From Oscillatoria acuminata PCC 6304 (lineage in GTDB: Bacteria; Cyanobacteriota; Cyanobacteriia; Cyanobacteriales; Laspinemataceae): DNA of 64,000 nt. Position 1 is the stretch's first letter. Each line of letters starts with the position of its first letter. The notes under the pieces are model-generated. The model was not told the origin of the DNA and made no database searches. It saw only the letters and a program-made list of their open reading frames with translations. The stretch is taken from the NCBI RefSeq assembly GCF_000317105.1, contig NC_019693.1, positions 4,775,227-4,839,226 of the forward strand. The letters are read 5' to 3'. Positions 9,923-18,044 of the stretch are shown in pieces. The position numbers were made by a program, and so were the translations under genes.

Positions 9923-11158
9923 GTGGCAGACCAGATGAAGTGGGCCAATGCATTGTCAACCCGTCCTTCATTGGAAGGGGCGGTATTGGAGGTCGTAGAG
10001 CGATCGCAGCAGCTATTATCAGCCCCAGCCGATCTGGGCTTTGTATTTATTTCCTCAGCTTTTGCCAGCGAATATTCGCGGCTGATGCCCTTACTGCAAG
10101 AGCAGTTAGGGGTGCCAGTTCTGATTGGCTGTTCCGGTAGCGGCATTATTGGCATGGATAGCCAACTCGCCGCCAGAGAACTGGAAGAAGAACAGCCCGC
10201 CTTGAGTCTAACCTTAGCCTGTTTGCCTGGAGTCCAGGTCGAAGCCTTTCATTTGGATGGAGAAGAACTGCCCGACTTGGATAGTCCTCCCGATGCCTGG
10301 GTGGAGGCCATTGGGGTCCCCGCGAGCAGTCACCCCCACTTTGTCATTCTGGCTGATCCATTTACGTCAAAAATTAATGACTTATTGCAGGGGTTAGATT
10401 TTGCTTACCCCGGGTCGGCTAAAGTCGGGGGATTAGCCAGTGGGGGAGCGATGGGGAACACCATTGGATTATTTAGCGGCGATCGCCTCTATCGAGAAGG
10501 GGCCGTTGGCGTGGCTTTAAGTGGGAATATTGTCCTGGAAACCATTGTCGCTCAGGGTTGTAAACCGATTGGGCATCCCTTTACCGTCAAAGAGTGTGAG
10601 CGCAATATTCTCCTAGCCCTGGATGACGGTCCCTGCGGTTCAGGGGTATCTCAAAGACCCTTAGAAGCCCTCAAAACCGTCATTGAACACCTGAGTGAAT
10701 CAGACCGGCAGTTAGCCCAGCATTCCTTATTTATTGGCATTGCCCGAAATGAATTTAAAGACGAACTGGAACAGGGGGACTTTTTAATCCGGAATGTCTT
10801 GGGAGTGGACCCTAGAGAGGGAGCCATTGCCATCGGCGATCGCCTCCGTCCCGGCCAGCGCATCCAGTTCCACCTCCGGGATGCCCAAACCTCTGCCGAA
10901 GACCTAGAAATGCTCCTACAACGGTATCAGAGCCGTTTTTCCGCTTCAAACTCTTCCATAGGAGCATTAATGTTTGCCTGCCTCGGGCGCGGTGAGCAGC
11001 TTTATGATCAGCCTGATTTTGACTCTCATCTGTTTAGGCAATATGTCGGGAACATCCCCGTGAGTGGCTTTTTTTGCAACGGTGAAATTGGCCCAGTGGG
11101 GGGTGGAACCTTCCTACATGGATATACGTCCGTATTTGGAATATGTCACCCGCTCTAA
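9923..11158 (+). CDS. FIST domain signalling protein
   Basis: FIST N plus FIST C domains form a sensory module thought to bind small ligands such as amino acids. Residues about 25-210 are FIST_N (PVLIGCSGSGIIG at about 75, YPGSAKVGGLASGG at about 170); 215-400 are FIST_C (SLFIGIARNE, GFFCNGEIGPVGG near the end). No transmitter domain is fused, so it would act through a partner or alone. GTG 9923 has AAGGTG seven bases upstream; an in-frame GTG at 9914 overlaps that site, so 9923 is preferred (411 residues). Confidence 0.9.
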   Translation: MADQMKWANALSTRPSLEGAVLEVVERSQQLLSAPADLGFVFISSAFASEYSRLMPLLQEQLGVPVLIGCSGSGIIGMDSQLAARELEEEQPALSLTLACLPGVQVEAFHLDGEELPDLDSPPDAWVEAIGVPASSHPHFVILADPFTSKINDLLQGLDFAYPGSAKVGGLASGGAMGNTIGLFSGDRLYREGAVGVALSGNIVLETIVAQGCKPIGHPFTVKECERNILLALDDGPCGSGVSQRPLEALKTVIEHLSESDRQLAQHSLFIGIARNEFKDELEQGDFLIRNVLGVDPREGAIAIGDRLRPGQRIQFHLRDAQTSAEDLEMLLQRYQSRFSASNSSIGALMFACLGRGEQLYDQPDFDSHLFRQYVGNIPVSGFFCNGEIGPVGGGTFLHGYTSVFGICHPL

Positions 11159-11764
11159 AAGCGGTCGATTAACTGAGTGTTTGCTCACCCCTTAGGGGAA
11201 ATGCTATCGCAGTTATCGATTTCTTGAATATTGACTTGGGCTGACCGTTATAGCCTTCCTTTAAGGGAGGCAACAGTTGGCGATTAGAGCAATTCTTTCA
11301 CTTCTTTTCTAAAGTAAAGTTGGGAAACTCTTAGCCTGTCGCGGTTTGACTCATGACTTGGAAAAAATTTTACTTTTTTAACCCCCGAGGAGTGGGGTAA
11401 AAAAAGCAAAACTCCATAAATTTACGGAGATTGTAGGAGACAAAAATTAACAAAAAAATTCAGGTTCATGAAGAACATGGGGTCGATTCATTTTATGTTA
11501 GGTTAGCCATTAGCAGATAAAAAACCCTGCTAATTTAACCATTTTGGCAATCCCCATTAATCCTAGAGTTTAAATTTGAAAAAAATAAAAAACTCTAGGA
11601 TTGGCATCCATTTATATGGATTTCTGGATTTTATTTCCCCTCCATCCCATGCAGTGGATTTGTCTAAAAGCCCTTCCTCATTAATATAAATCAGGGCGGG
11701 TGAACACCATTTTCCAGACAAACCAATGGGAAACAAATGAGCAAGTTTCCTCATCGAAAATTTT
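11159..11764. other. Long AT-rich intergenic region
   Basis: 606 bases with no supported ORF. It contains the bidirectional terminator at 11374-11405. The last 100 bases should carry the promoter of the gene at 11765. Confidence 0.5.
11374..11405. terminator. Bidirectional terminator-like hairpin
   Basis: ACCCC (11381-11385) pairs with GGGGT (11394-11398). T6 precedes and A7 follows, so the stem extends through A-T pairs and leaves a T-run on either strand. It lies 216 nt after the FIST gene. Confidence 0.55.
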
Positions 11765-12757
11765 ATGAAGATTTGCCCTGTCCAACCTGCGCTCCTGGCG
11801 ATCGCATTATTAGGACCTCTCGGGTGGACCACCGGCGCGATCGCCCAAACCCTAAGTCCCTTAGACCTTGACGCTCCCACCCCGGACTGTCAAGCCTGCT
11901 TACTCGATCGCCTGACAACTCCCACCCTGGGTTTTCCCCTTGCTCCCAATCATACAAACCTATCCCGGACCAGTCCGGAGATCCGGTCCCAAACCTCTGA
12001 CCCTCCCACCGGGCAGAATGTCAGAGCACAAACTCAGCAACTCCAGCAGCGCCTACAAAGCCTGCAAGAAGTGCCACTGCAACAAATCTATCTCGGAGCA
12101 CCGGGAACCAGTTCTAATACCCCCACCGCTTATGGGGGACGCTTTGGCAGTGTGGGAGTTGGCTTAAGCTATCAACAACGAACCCGCTACACCGACAAAG
12201 CCGATGGCACCGCAGGTCTCGTCGTCAGTTTTGGAGACCCCCAAACCGTCGTCGGCTTCGATGTGGGAGTCAGCGCCTTAGACCTCTCAGACTATGGCGA
12301 TCGCGGTTCTTTTAACTTCAAAGTACACCGCGCCCTTCCCGGGGATGTCGCCGTCGCTGTTGGACTGGAAAACGCCTTAATCTGGGGCTTCTCCGATGCC
12401 GATACCAGCCTTTACGGAGTCGTCAGCAAGCGATTTCGTCTCAGCGAAAATAGCCAAGACCCCTTTAGCCGACTCTCCGTCTCTGCCGGAGTTGGAAACG
12501 GACGCTTTCGCACCGAAGACCAGGTGCAAAAAGACGAAGGGAGCATCGGCGTATTTGGTAGCGTTGCCGTGCAAGTCATCCCCCCGGTGAGCGTTTTTAC
12601 CGAATGGACCGGCCAAGACTTAAACATTGGAGCATCAGTCTTGCCCTTTCGCAACCTGCCTATTGTGATTACCCCAACCCTAAGCGATATCACCGGAACT
12701 GCTGGTGATGGCACTCGCTTTACAGTCGGGGTTGGCTACGGAATGTCCTTTTTTTAA
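11765..12757 (+). CDS. Exported protein, probable outer-membrane beta-barrel
   Basis: I do not recognise a named family. The 330-residue protein has a signal peptide (about 1-27, ending GAIAQ), a Pro-rich spacer with a Cys pair (CQACL), a short Gln-rich helix (TQQLQQRLQSLQ) and then, from about 120, alternating hydrophobic strands rich in Gly and aromatic residues (GGRFGSVGVGLSYQQRTRY, VVSFGDPQTVVGFDVGVSAL). It ends FTVGVGYGMSFF. A terminal Phe after a strand is the outer-membrane insertion signature, so it is probably an outer-membrane protein. The next gene starts 21 nt later, so the two form an operon. Confidence 0.6.
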   Translation: MKICPVQPALLAIALLGPLGWTTGAIAQTLSPLDLDAPTPDCQACLLDRLTTPTLGFPLAPNHTNLSRTSPEIRSQTSDPPTGQNVRAQTQQLQQRLQSLQEVPLQQIYLGAPGTSSNTPTAYGGRFGSVGVGLSYQQRTRYTDKADGTAGLVVSFGDPQTVVGFDVGVSALDLSDYGDRGSFNFKVHRALPGDVAVAVGLENALIWGFSDADTSLYGVVSKRFRLSENSQDPFSRLSVSAGVGNGRFRTEDQVQKDEGSIGVFGSVAVQVIPPVSVFTEWTGQDLNIGASVLPFRNLPIVITPTLSDITGTAGDGTRFTVGVGYGMSFF

Positions 12758-12778
12758 CCCAATTTCAGGAGGGTGAAC

Positions 12779-14467
12779 GTGAAAGTTCTCTATTTCTTAC
12801 TCAAAACTGGTCTGTGTCTCAGTCTGCCTCTCGGGTTTTCCCTAGCGGCCACTCTGATTGCCCCGAGTTCAGTCCAAGCAGAAACCAATCAATCGGATAG
12901 TACCGGCGCGGGTTCAAATTCCGGCACCATAATCAATAGCAACTCCAATATCAAAGTCACCACCACCATTATTACCAACCAATCCGATATTACCGGGGGA
13001 GTCATTGGCGGCGGAGGTACGATTATTCGAGAAATTAGCATCTCGATTACCCGGATTTTAATCGACGGCAGTTTGAGCAGCCTTTCTCCATTTCCCACCC
13101 CAACCCCAGCAGGGGAAAACACCACAACCACAACCACAACCGCAACACCAACCCCCACTCCACCTCCTACCATCGAACAGGTTTCTACCCCGGAACCAGC
13201 ACCCGTTCTGGAAACTACAGTTCCTGAACCCACTCCTCAACCCCCACTGCCCACAGCCCAAGCGCCAGAACCCCAACAATCTGTGCCCGTTTCCACAAAT
13301 CAATCGGATTCCACCGGAAATACTCCCACAGAAAACCCGGTCCCCGTATCAGTGGAACCCCCACCCCCCGCAATTCAAATTTTGGAACTGCCCCTCGGAC
13401 CTCAACGGTTTGTCATGCTGGTGCCTGCAGGTAACAATGGACGCGGCAATGCTTTTGGGACTCTAGTTGCATTAGGCAACTTAGGCGAACTGGCTCCCAT
13501 GCGCCTGTTAGGACGTTGGACCTGGGGTAGCTGGGGCGGAATGCTCGTCCGAATTGGCAATCAGCGCGTGTTTATTAGCCTTGCCGGGATTTCTCCGGGT
13601 TCCTCTGAAAATAACCCCGTGTTACCCGGTGGCATGGAAGATGGAGCCTTTAGCTTCGTGGGCGTCGCTACTGGGGCTTGGTTTGACCCTCCGGTTGCCG
13701 AAGGATTCCGCTACACCATGACCTCGGATTCTCTGTTTACGGAGATTCAAGACTTCCCCACAGGTTTCCCCACTCCGTTTACCGTCTCCGTCAATGGTCA
13801 AGAATTGGGTGAATTTGGTCCTGGCGACTCCGTAGATTTTACCCAGTTTCCTGGCGGTGGCGTCAAAGAGTTTACCATCACGGGTCTAACTCCCTTAGTC
13901 GATCCCGAAAACCCAGTCGCCTTCCCCTTGAAAGTTGGGTTTGATACCGAAACTGCTGATTTTACAATGGCTGCGATTCTCGATCCTGAAGCGGTGGCGT
14001 TCTATGAGGAAAATCCCGTGGGACCGCAACCGTTCACCTTTAATATCCTCAGCGATGGCGGACAGATGGAAATCGTCCCGGCTTCTACATCGCAACTCTT
14101 GCGGGAAAATGCCGATCGCATTGCTCAGGGAATCACCGATTCCAGCAAACGTCAGCAGTTCTTAAGCAGTGTCGCAGCAGTTGAAACCGATTTGAACAAA
14201 TTATCCTCCACCTTCCAAACCTTACTCCCGGTTGGTGGCGGACTGAATGGGACCGGATTAAATCCATCGATGACTTCCGTGGATAGTCTGCGTCAGTCTC
14301 TACCTCTGTTGCTGGAAGAGTTGGCTAATCTCTCGGATAATGCTTCCGAATCCGAGACAATAGCGATCGCCAATATGGTCAACGAAGTCGAAGGCATGAC
14401 CAGCTTACTCGAAGCGGTCACCCCCATGCTGTCTCAGATGCGAGATTCCCTGGCGATCGCACGCTAG
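12779..14467 (+). CDS. Large secreted protein, unknown function
   Basis: The start is GTG 12779, six bases after AGGAGG (12767-12772); an earlier in-frame GTG at 12773 is too close to that site. The 562-residue product has a signal peptide (to about residue 33, VQAE), then three copies of a TNQSD(S/I)TG motif separated by Ser/Asn/Thr-rich and Pro/Thr-rich linkers (about 35-195). A globular core follows at about 200-400 (PAGNNGRGNAFGTLVALGNLG, WTWGSWGGMLVRIGNQRVF, GFRYTMTSDSLFTEI), and then a helical C-terminal domain. I cannot name the core. It is probably secreted or surface-linked and works with the barrel protein encoded just upstream. Confidence 0.65.
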   Translation: MKVLYFLLKTGLCLSLPLGFSLAATLIAPSSVQAETNQSDSTGAGSNSGTIINSNSNIKVTTTIITNQSDITGGVIGGGGTIIREISISITRILIDGSLSSLSPFPTPTPAGENTTTTTTTATPTPTPPPTIEQVSTPEPAPVLETTVPEPTPQPPLPTAQAPEPQQSVPVSTNQSDSTGNTPTENPVPVSVEPPPPAIQILELPLGPQRFVMLVPAGNNGRGNAFGTLVALGNLGELAPMRLLGRWTWGSWGGMLVRIGNQRVFISLAGISPGSSENNPVLPGGMEDGAFSFVGVATGAWFDPPVAEGFRYTMTSDSLFTEIQDFPTGFPTPFTVSVNGQELGEFGPGDSVDFTQFPGGGVKEFTITGLTPLVDPENPVAFPLKVGFDTETADFTMAAILDPEAVAFYEENPVGPQPFTFNILSDGGQMEIVPASTSQLLRENADRIAQGITDSSKRQQFLSSVAAVETDLNKLSSTFQTLLPVGGGLNGTGLNPSMTSVDSLRQSLPLLLEELANLSDNASESETIAIANMVNEVEGMTSLLEAVTPMLSQMRDSLAIAR

Positions 14468-14584
14468 AACAAGAAACTAGGTTTCTGTACCAGAAACACA
14501 GGATTCTAGGGTTAATTAATCCGCCGATGAACTGCTTTTTCCTAAAAAGTGGGTTCATCGGCGGATTCTGTGTAGAGTCTATAA

Positions 14585-14758
14585 AACCCGCACCCTGAAG
14601 GGTGGGGCTATACGGACGAAGCCCGCCTGCGCGGGCTAATAGAACCCGCACCCTGAAGGGTGGGGCTATACGGACGAAGCCCGCCTGCGCGGGCTAATAG
14701 AACCCGCACCCTGAAGGGTGGGGCTATACGGACGAAGCCCGCCTGCGCGGGCTAATAG
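14585..14758. repeat. Three tandem copies of a 58-bp double-hairpin repeat
   Basis: Copies start at 14585, 14643 and 14701 (period exactly 58) and are essentially identical. Each holds two hairpins: CACCCTGAAGGGTG and AGCCCGC...GCGGGCT. Related single copies are at 14831-14893 (inverted), 31355-31406 and 31996-32055. There are no spacers of unique sequence, so this is not CRISPR. Confidence 0.85.
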
Positions 14759-14830
14759 AGAAAACCCACTTTTTACAACTAGATTTGGTCTCATACTCCA
14801 TCCGGTTGTCAAAGATTTACTTTACTCTTG

Positions 14831-14893
14831 AGCCTGCGTAGGCAGGCTTTGTCCGTGTAGCCCCACCCTTCAGGGTGCGGGTTTTTATAGACT
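14831..14893 (-). repeat. Inverted copy of the 58-bp double-hairpin repeat
   Basis: Read on the minus strand it gives TCTATAAAAACCCGCACCC, then CTGAAGGGTGGGGCTAC and the second hairpin in the variant AGCCTGCCTACGCAGGCT. With 14577-14650 it makes a large inverted repeat. The variant keeps its stem by paired changes on both arms. It lies at the end of the phosphoesterase gene transcribed leftward (stop 14913). Confidence 0.8.
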
Positions 14894-14912
14894 TTAACAA
14901 CCAAATTTGGTA

Positions 14913-16079
14913 TCATGCTGATTTCGATAAGACCAAAGTCCCGTGGTTGTCCATCGCCACAGGGTGTTGTGAATCAGCCCGATCGCCATTTCGCAAATTT
15001 CCCCCGGCACTAAAGGTCTGAAAATAGCGACGGACCTGGGGTGGAAACTCGGGAAAATCAAAACTGCCATCTCCACAAGCAATATCCGCCCAGAAATAGC
15101 GTAAAGTTGGGGCGAAAATCTCCGCTTGAGACTGGGGTAAATTGAGCGGGGAGGCCATGAGTAACTGCATCATAAAGCGATGAGAGCGATCGCCCATCCA
15201 CTCTCGCGACGATTCCAGCAATTGTGGCCATCCCGGGACCGACTCAATCCGATGGGTGCAAATATCTAAACAATGCTGACCTTCGTGATCCGTGCGATAG
15301 TGAAACACGCGGTAGGGGTGAGGATGACTGACTAAAGAGCCGGTCGTGATATCATAGAGGCCATGATCCGAGGCGACATCCTGGACGTGCAAATGTCCCG
15401 TTAAGACAAGCTGTACCTCTGCCGCCTGTAGCATGGCCACCAGAGTCGGTGCATTGTCTAACATATATCGCTGTCCCATCGCGTGTTGGGATTGTCCTGG
15501 TAAATGTTCTAAAACATTATGGTGAATCATCACCATCACCTGTTCATCGGGAGTGACCTGATCCAATACCCCTTGCAACCATCGCAATTGCTGTAAATCC
15601 AGCCGCCCGAGTTGCTTGCCATTTTCATCAAATTGGTTAGAATTAAGACCAATGAGGCGGACTCCAGGTAAGACTTCATGGCTGTAGTAAAGTTGCTCGG
15701 GATTTTGATAACCGAATTGACGATAATAATAGGGAAAATCAGCCAAACCAATCGACTTTTTATCTGCGATCGCCACCGGCACATCATGATTTCCGGGAAT
15801 CACATAAGCAGGAAATGGCAATTTTGTCAAGCAGTCTGCTAACCATTCATGATTGGCGGGTTCTCCATGCTGAGTTAAATCCCCAGGTAGGAGTAAAAAA
15901 TCAAGATCCAGTTGAGCTAAATGGGCTAAGGCAACTTCTAAAGCCGGGATACTCACTTCAACCAAATGAAACCGGCTGGGGTGATCTAAAATGGTTTCCG
16001 GAACAGCAACGTGCGGATCGCTGATCACGGCAAATTTAAAATCTCGGACTGTTTTCTTTGCCAAAATTTTCCCAGTCAT
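14913..16079 (-). CDS. Calcineurin-like metallophosphoesterase
   Basis: A binuclear-metal phosphoesterase of the cyclic-nucleotide phosphodiesterase (CpdA-like) group. All five metal motifs are present in 388 residues: SDPHV (about 19), GDLTQHG (about 66), GNHDVP (about 97), IHHNVLEH (about 187) and TGHLHV (about 226). The C-terminal 130 residues are less conserved. No signal peptide, so cytoplasmic. The substrate is not determined by sequence; cyclic nucleotides or other phosphodiesters are possible. Transcribed leftward toward the hairpin repeats. Confidence 0.85.
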   Translation of the reverse strand: MTGKILAKKTVRDFKFAVISDPHVAVPETILDHPSRFHLVEVSIPALEVALAHLAQLDLDFLLLPGDLTQHGEPANHEWLADCLTKLPFPAYVIPGNHDVPVAIADKKSIGLADFPYYYRQFGYQNPEQLYYSHEVLPGVRLIGLNSNQFDENGKQLGRLDLQQLRWLQGVLDQVTPDEQVMVMIHHNVLEHLPGQSQHAMGQRYMLDNAPTLVAMLQAAEVQLVLTGHLHVQDVASDHGLYDITTGSLVSHPHPYRVFHYRTDHEGQHCLDICTHRIESVPGWPQLLESSREWMGDRSHRFMMQLLMASPLNLPQSQAEIFAPTLRYFWADIACGDGSFDFPEFPPQVRRYFQTFSAGGNLRNGDRADSQHPVAMDNHGTLVLSKSA

Positions 16080-16290
16080 AAGTTATAAAATAAAAAACGC
16101 AGAGTTGCTCAAGAGAGGAAATCAAAAAATGGCTATCAATTTTCAAAGGGATTGACCTCTACTTGAGGTTTTTCAGGACCATTAAAATTCGGATTCCCAG
16201 GCCCAATTTTGTTGTTTTCCCCTGGGTTTGATAGCCTCCAAGAGGAACTCAACAGGAGTTTAAACTGTATTTAGTTTACCAAGGAAAGCA

Positions 16291-17892
16291 ATGAGTGACG
16301 CTGAAAATCCCACCAACAATAACCCAGAACCGATCGCACCCCAGGAATTGAGGCAGATAGAACCAGCGTCTCAACCGGGCGATCCCACCGTCAACCCGGA
16401 GATATCCCCCACGGATTTAGGCCCAGAAGAAGACTGGGAAACGGTAGAATTTCCCAATGCCATCAGTATTGATGCCTTATTAGTAAACAGTGAGGAAGAA
16501 GAACCCAGGACCGAGATTCTGAGAAATACAGAATCGATTGGAGAGGCGATCGCCCGCATCAATGCCCCCGCCCTCTCCTGTGCAGCGTCACCGGAAGCGG
16601 TACTTGTAGAACAACTGCAACAGGAAAACTTGGAACTCGATGGCAGAGTTGAACAACTCGAAACCCTGCTGCATGAATGTAGACAATCCTTACAACAACA
16701 GCGATCGCAAGCCTTAGATCGTCAAAAACTCTTAGACCGACGTACCCTAGAACTCAAAAGTATCACCGGCCAAATCGAGCAGTTGTCGGAACATATCCAA
16801 TCGGCAACCAAACAAATCCAACAGCAGCAACAACAAATCGCCTACTTAGGGACCCAACTGCAAACCAGCCAAGAAATTAGAGCCAAACTGGAACGGGAAT
16901 GCGCCCTGACCCAGCAACGGTATCACGAACAGTCCCAGATTTTAGTTCAAACCCACACCACCTGTCAGGACCTCAGAGCTCGTCTGCATCGCCAGCAACG
17001 CCACACCTTGCAATTTAAAGCGGCCCTGGAAAAATGTATTGAGACCCCCCTAGAAAAAGCCAACGCGATCGCCTCCTTGGGGCAGTCCACCCTAGAAGAA
17101 CCCACAGATGTTGTCGAAACTGGCGCAAAAGAGGCGATCGCCAACCTGAATCCCGCCAACACCACCCTATTCCCGAAAGCGGACCCCATCAAACCTTGGT
17201 CCATTGCGGATTCCGAGGAAGAAGTAGAACCCAGACAGCAACCCGTCCCCAACGTCAAATCCGGGGCAGACTTATCAAAAATTCGCCTGCCTTTGTCCGC
17301 CAAGGCAGAGCATTTGCAACCCTTTCCCTCCCACATTCCCACCCAGGAACCTATCTCAGAGAAATCTTCTGTTCGCAACGAGGCCCAATCCAAAGACTCG
17401 GAAAAGGAGCAACCCGTCTGGGAAGATTTAGACTCGTTGATTGAGAAGCCCCATTTAGAACCCAAACGCGATCGCCCGGTGATTTTGGCCCCAGCGTCTC
17501 CCGTCTTATCCGATGCATCTCCCTCAGTCCCCGTGGTTTCTCCCTTAACTGACAGAATAGGCGATCGCACCCCAGCCTCCAGCAGCCGAGGAACTCAACC
17601 CCCCGCCCCTGTTCAACCTGAACCCCTCCTCACCGGCAACAGCGAGGTGCAACTGTTATTACAAGCGAAAGCCTTTTCGGAACAATCCCAAAGCAATCCT
17701 GCAAACCCCCTCTCATTGCCCGGGGAATCCTCTCAAACGGGGCAGGAAAAAGCCAATTCAGGGTCCAATACCGCCGGAGGGTCAAGCGAATCCAGTTGGC
17801 CTGCACCCATCGTCTATCCTGTGCGATCGGCCCAGAAAAAACGCCACTCCTTCTCAGCGGTAGAATTACCCAGTTTCTCCAATAAAAAATAA
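16291..17892 (+). CDS. Coiled-coil protein with disordered tail, unknown function
   Basis: 533 residues starting at ATG 16291, preceded by AAGGAAAG. Residues 1-100 are acidic and disordered. About 105-240 is a long coiled coil rich in Gln/Leu/Glu (QLQQENLELDGRVEQLETLL, then QIQQQQQQIAYLGTQL). The remaining 290 residues are Pro/Ser/Glu-rich, with a basic end (AQKKRHSFSAVELPSFSNKK). It has no enzyme motifs and no membrane segment. The shape suggests a scaffold or structural protein. I cannot place it in a named family. Confidence 0.7.
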   Translation: MSDAENPTNNNPEPIAPQELRQIEPASQPGDPTVNPEISPTDLGPEEDWETVEFPNAISIDALLVNSEEEEPRTEILRNTESIGEAIARINAPALSCAASPEAVLVEQLQQENLELDGRVEQLETLLHECRQSLQQQRSQALDRQKLLDRRTLELKSITGQIEQLSEHIQSATKQIQQQQQQIAYLGTQLQTSQEIRAKLERECALTQQRYHEQSQILVQTHTTCQDLRARLHRQQRHTLQFKAALEKCIETPLEKANAIASLGQSTLEEPTDVVETGAKEAIANLNPANTTLFPKADPIKPWSIADSEEEVEPRQQPVPNVKSGADLSKIRLPLSAKAEHLQPFPSHIPTQEPISEKSSVRNEAQSKDSEKEQPVWEDLDSLIEKPHLEPKRDRPVILAPASPVLSDASPSVPVVSPLTDRIGDRTPASSSRGTQPPAPVQPEPLLTGNSEVQLLLQAKAFSEQSQSNPANPLSLPGESSQTGQEKANSGSNTAGGSSESSWPAPIVYPVRSAQKKRHSFSAVELPSFSNKK

Positions 17893-17916
17893 CCCGCCTG
17901 TCAATCTGGTTGCATG

Positions 17917-18038
17917 AAGATGACTCAATCAAGGAGTCACTACGAACGTTTGTAGTCACCCCTTTAGGGGTGTCTTCAAGATGACTCAATCAAGGAGTCA
18001 CTACGAACGTTTGTAGTCACCCCTAAAGGGGTGTCATC
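17917..18038. repeat. Two tandem copies of a 61-bp hairpin repeat
   Basis: Copies at 17917-17977 and 17978-18038. Each contains ACTAC...GTAGT and a CACCCC/GGGGTG stem. The loop bases differ (TTTA in copy 1, TAAA in copy 2) while the stem is kept. It lies between two convergent genes (stops 17892 and 18045), so it may serve as a two-way transcription barrier. Confidence 0.75.
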
Positions 18039-18044
18039 CAAAAT

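Noticed and set aside
14585-14758. CRISPR-like regular repeats
   Set aside because: Units are contiguous at 58 bp with no unique spacers and each unit is two hairpins.
16965-17570. 201-codon minus-strand ORF in the coiled-coil gene
   Set aside because: Antisense of a biased-composition gene; no domain.
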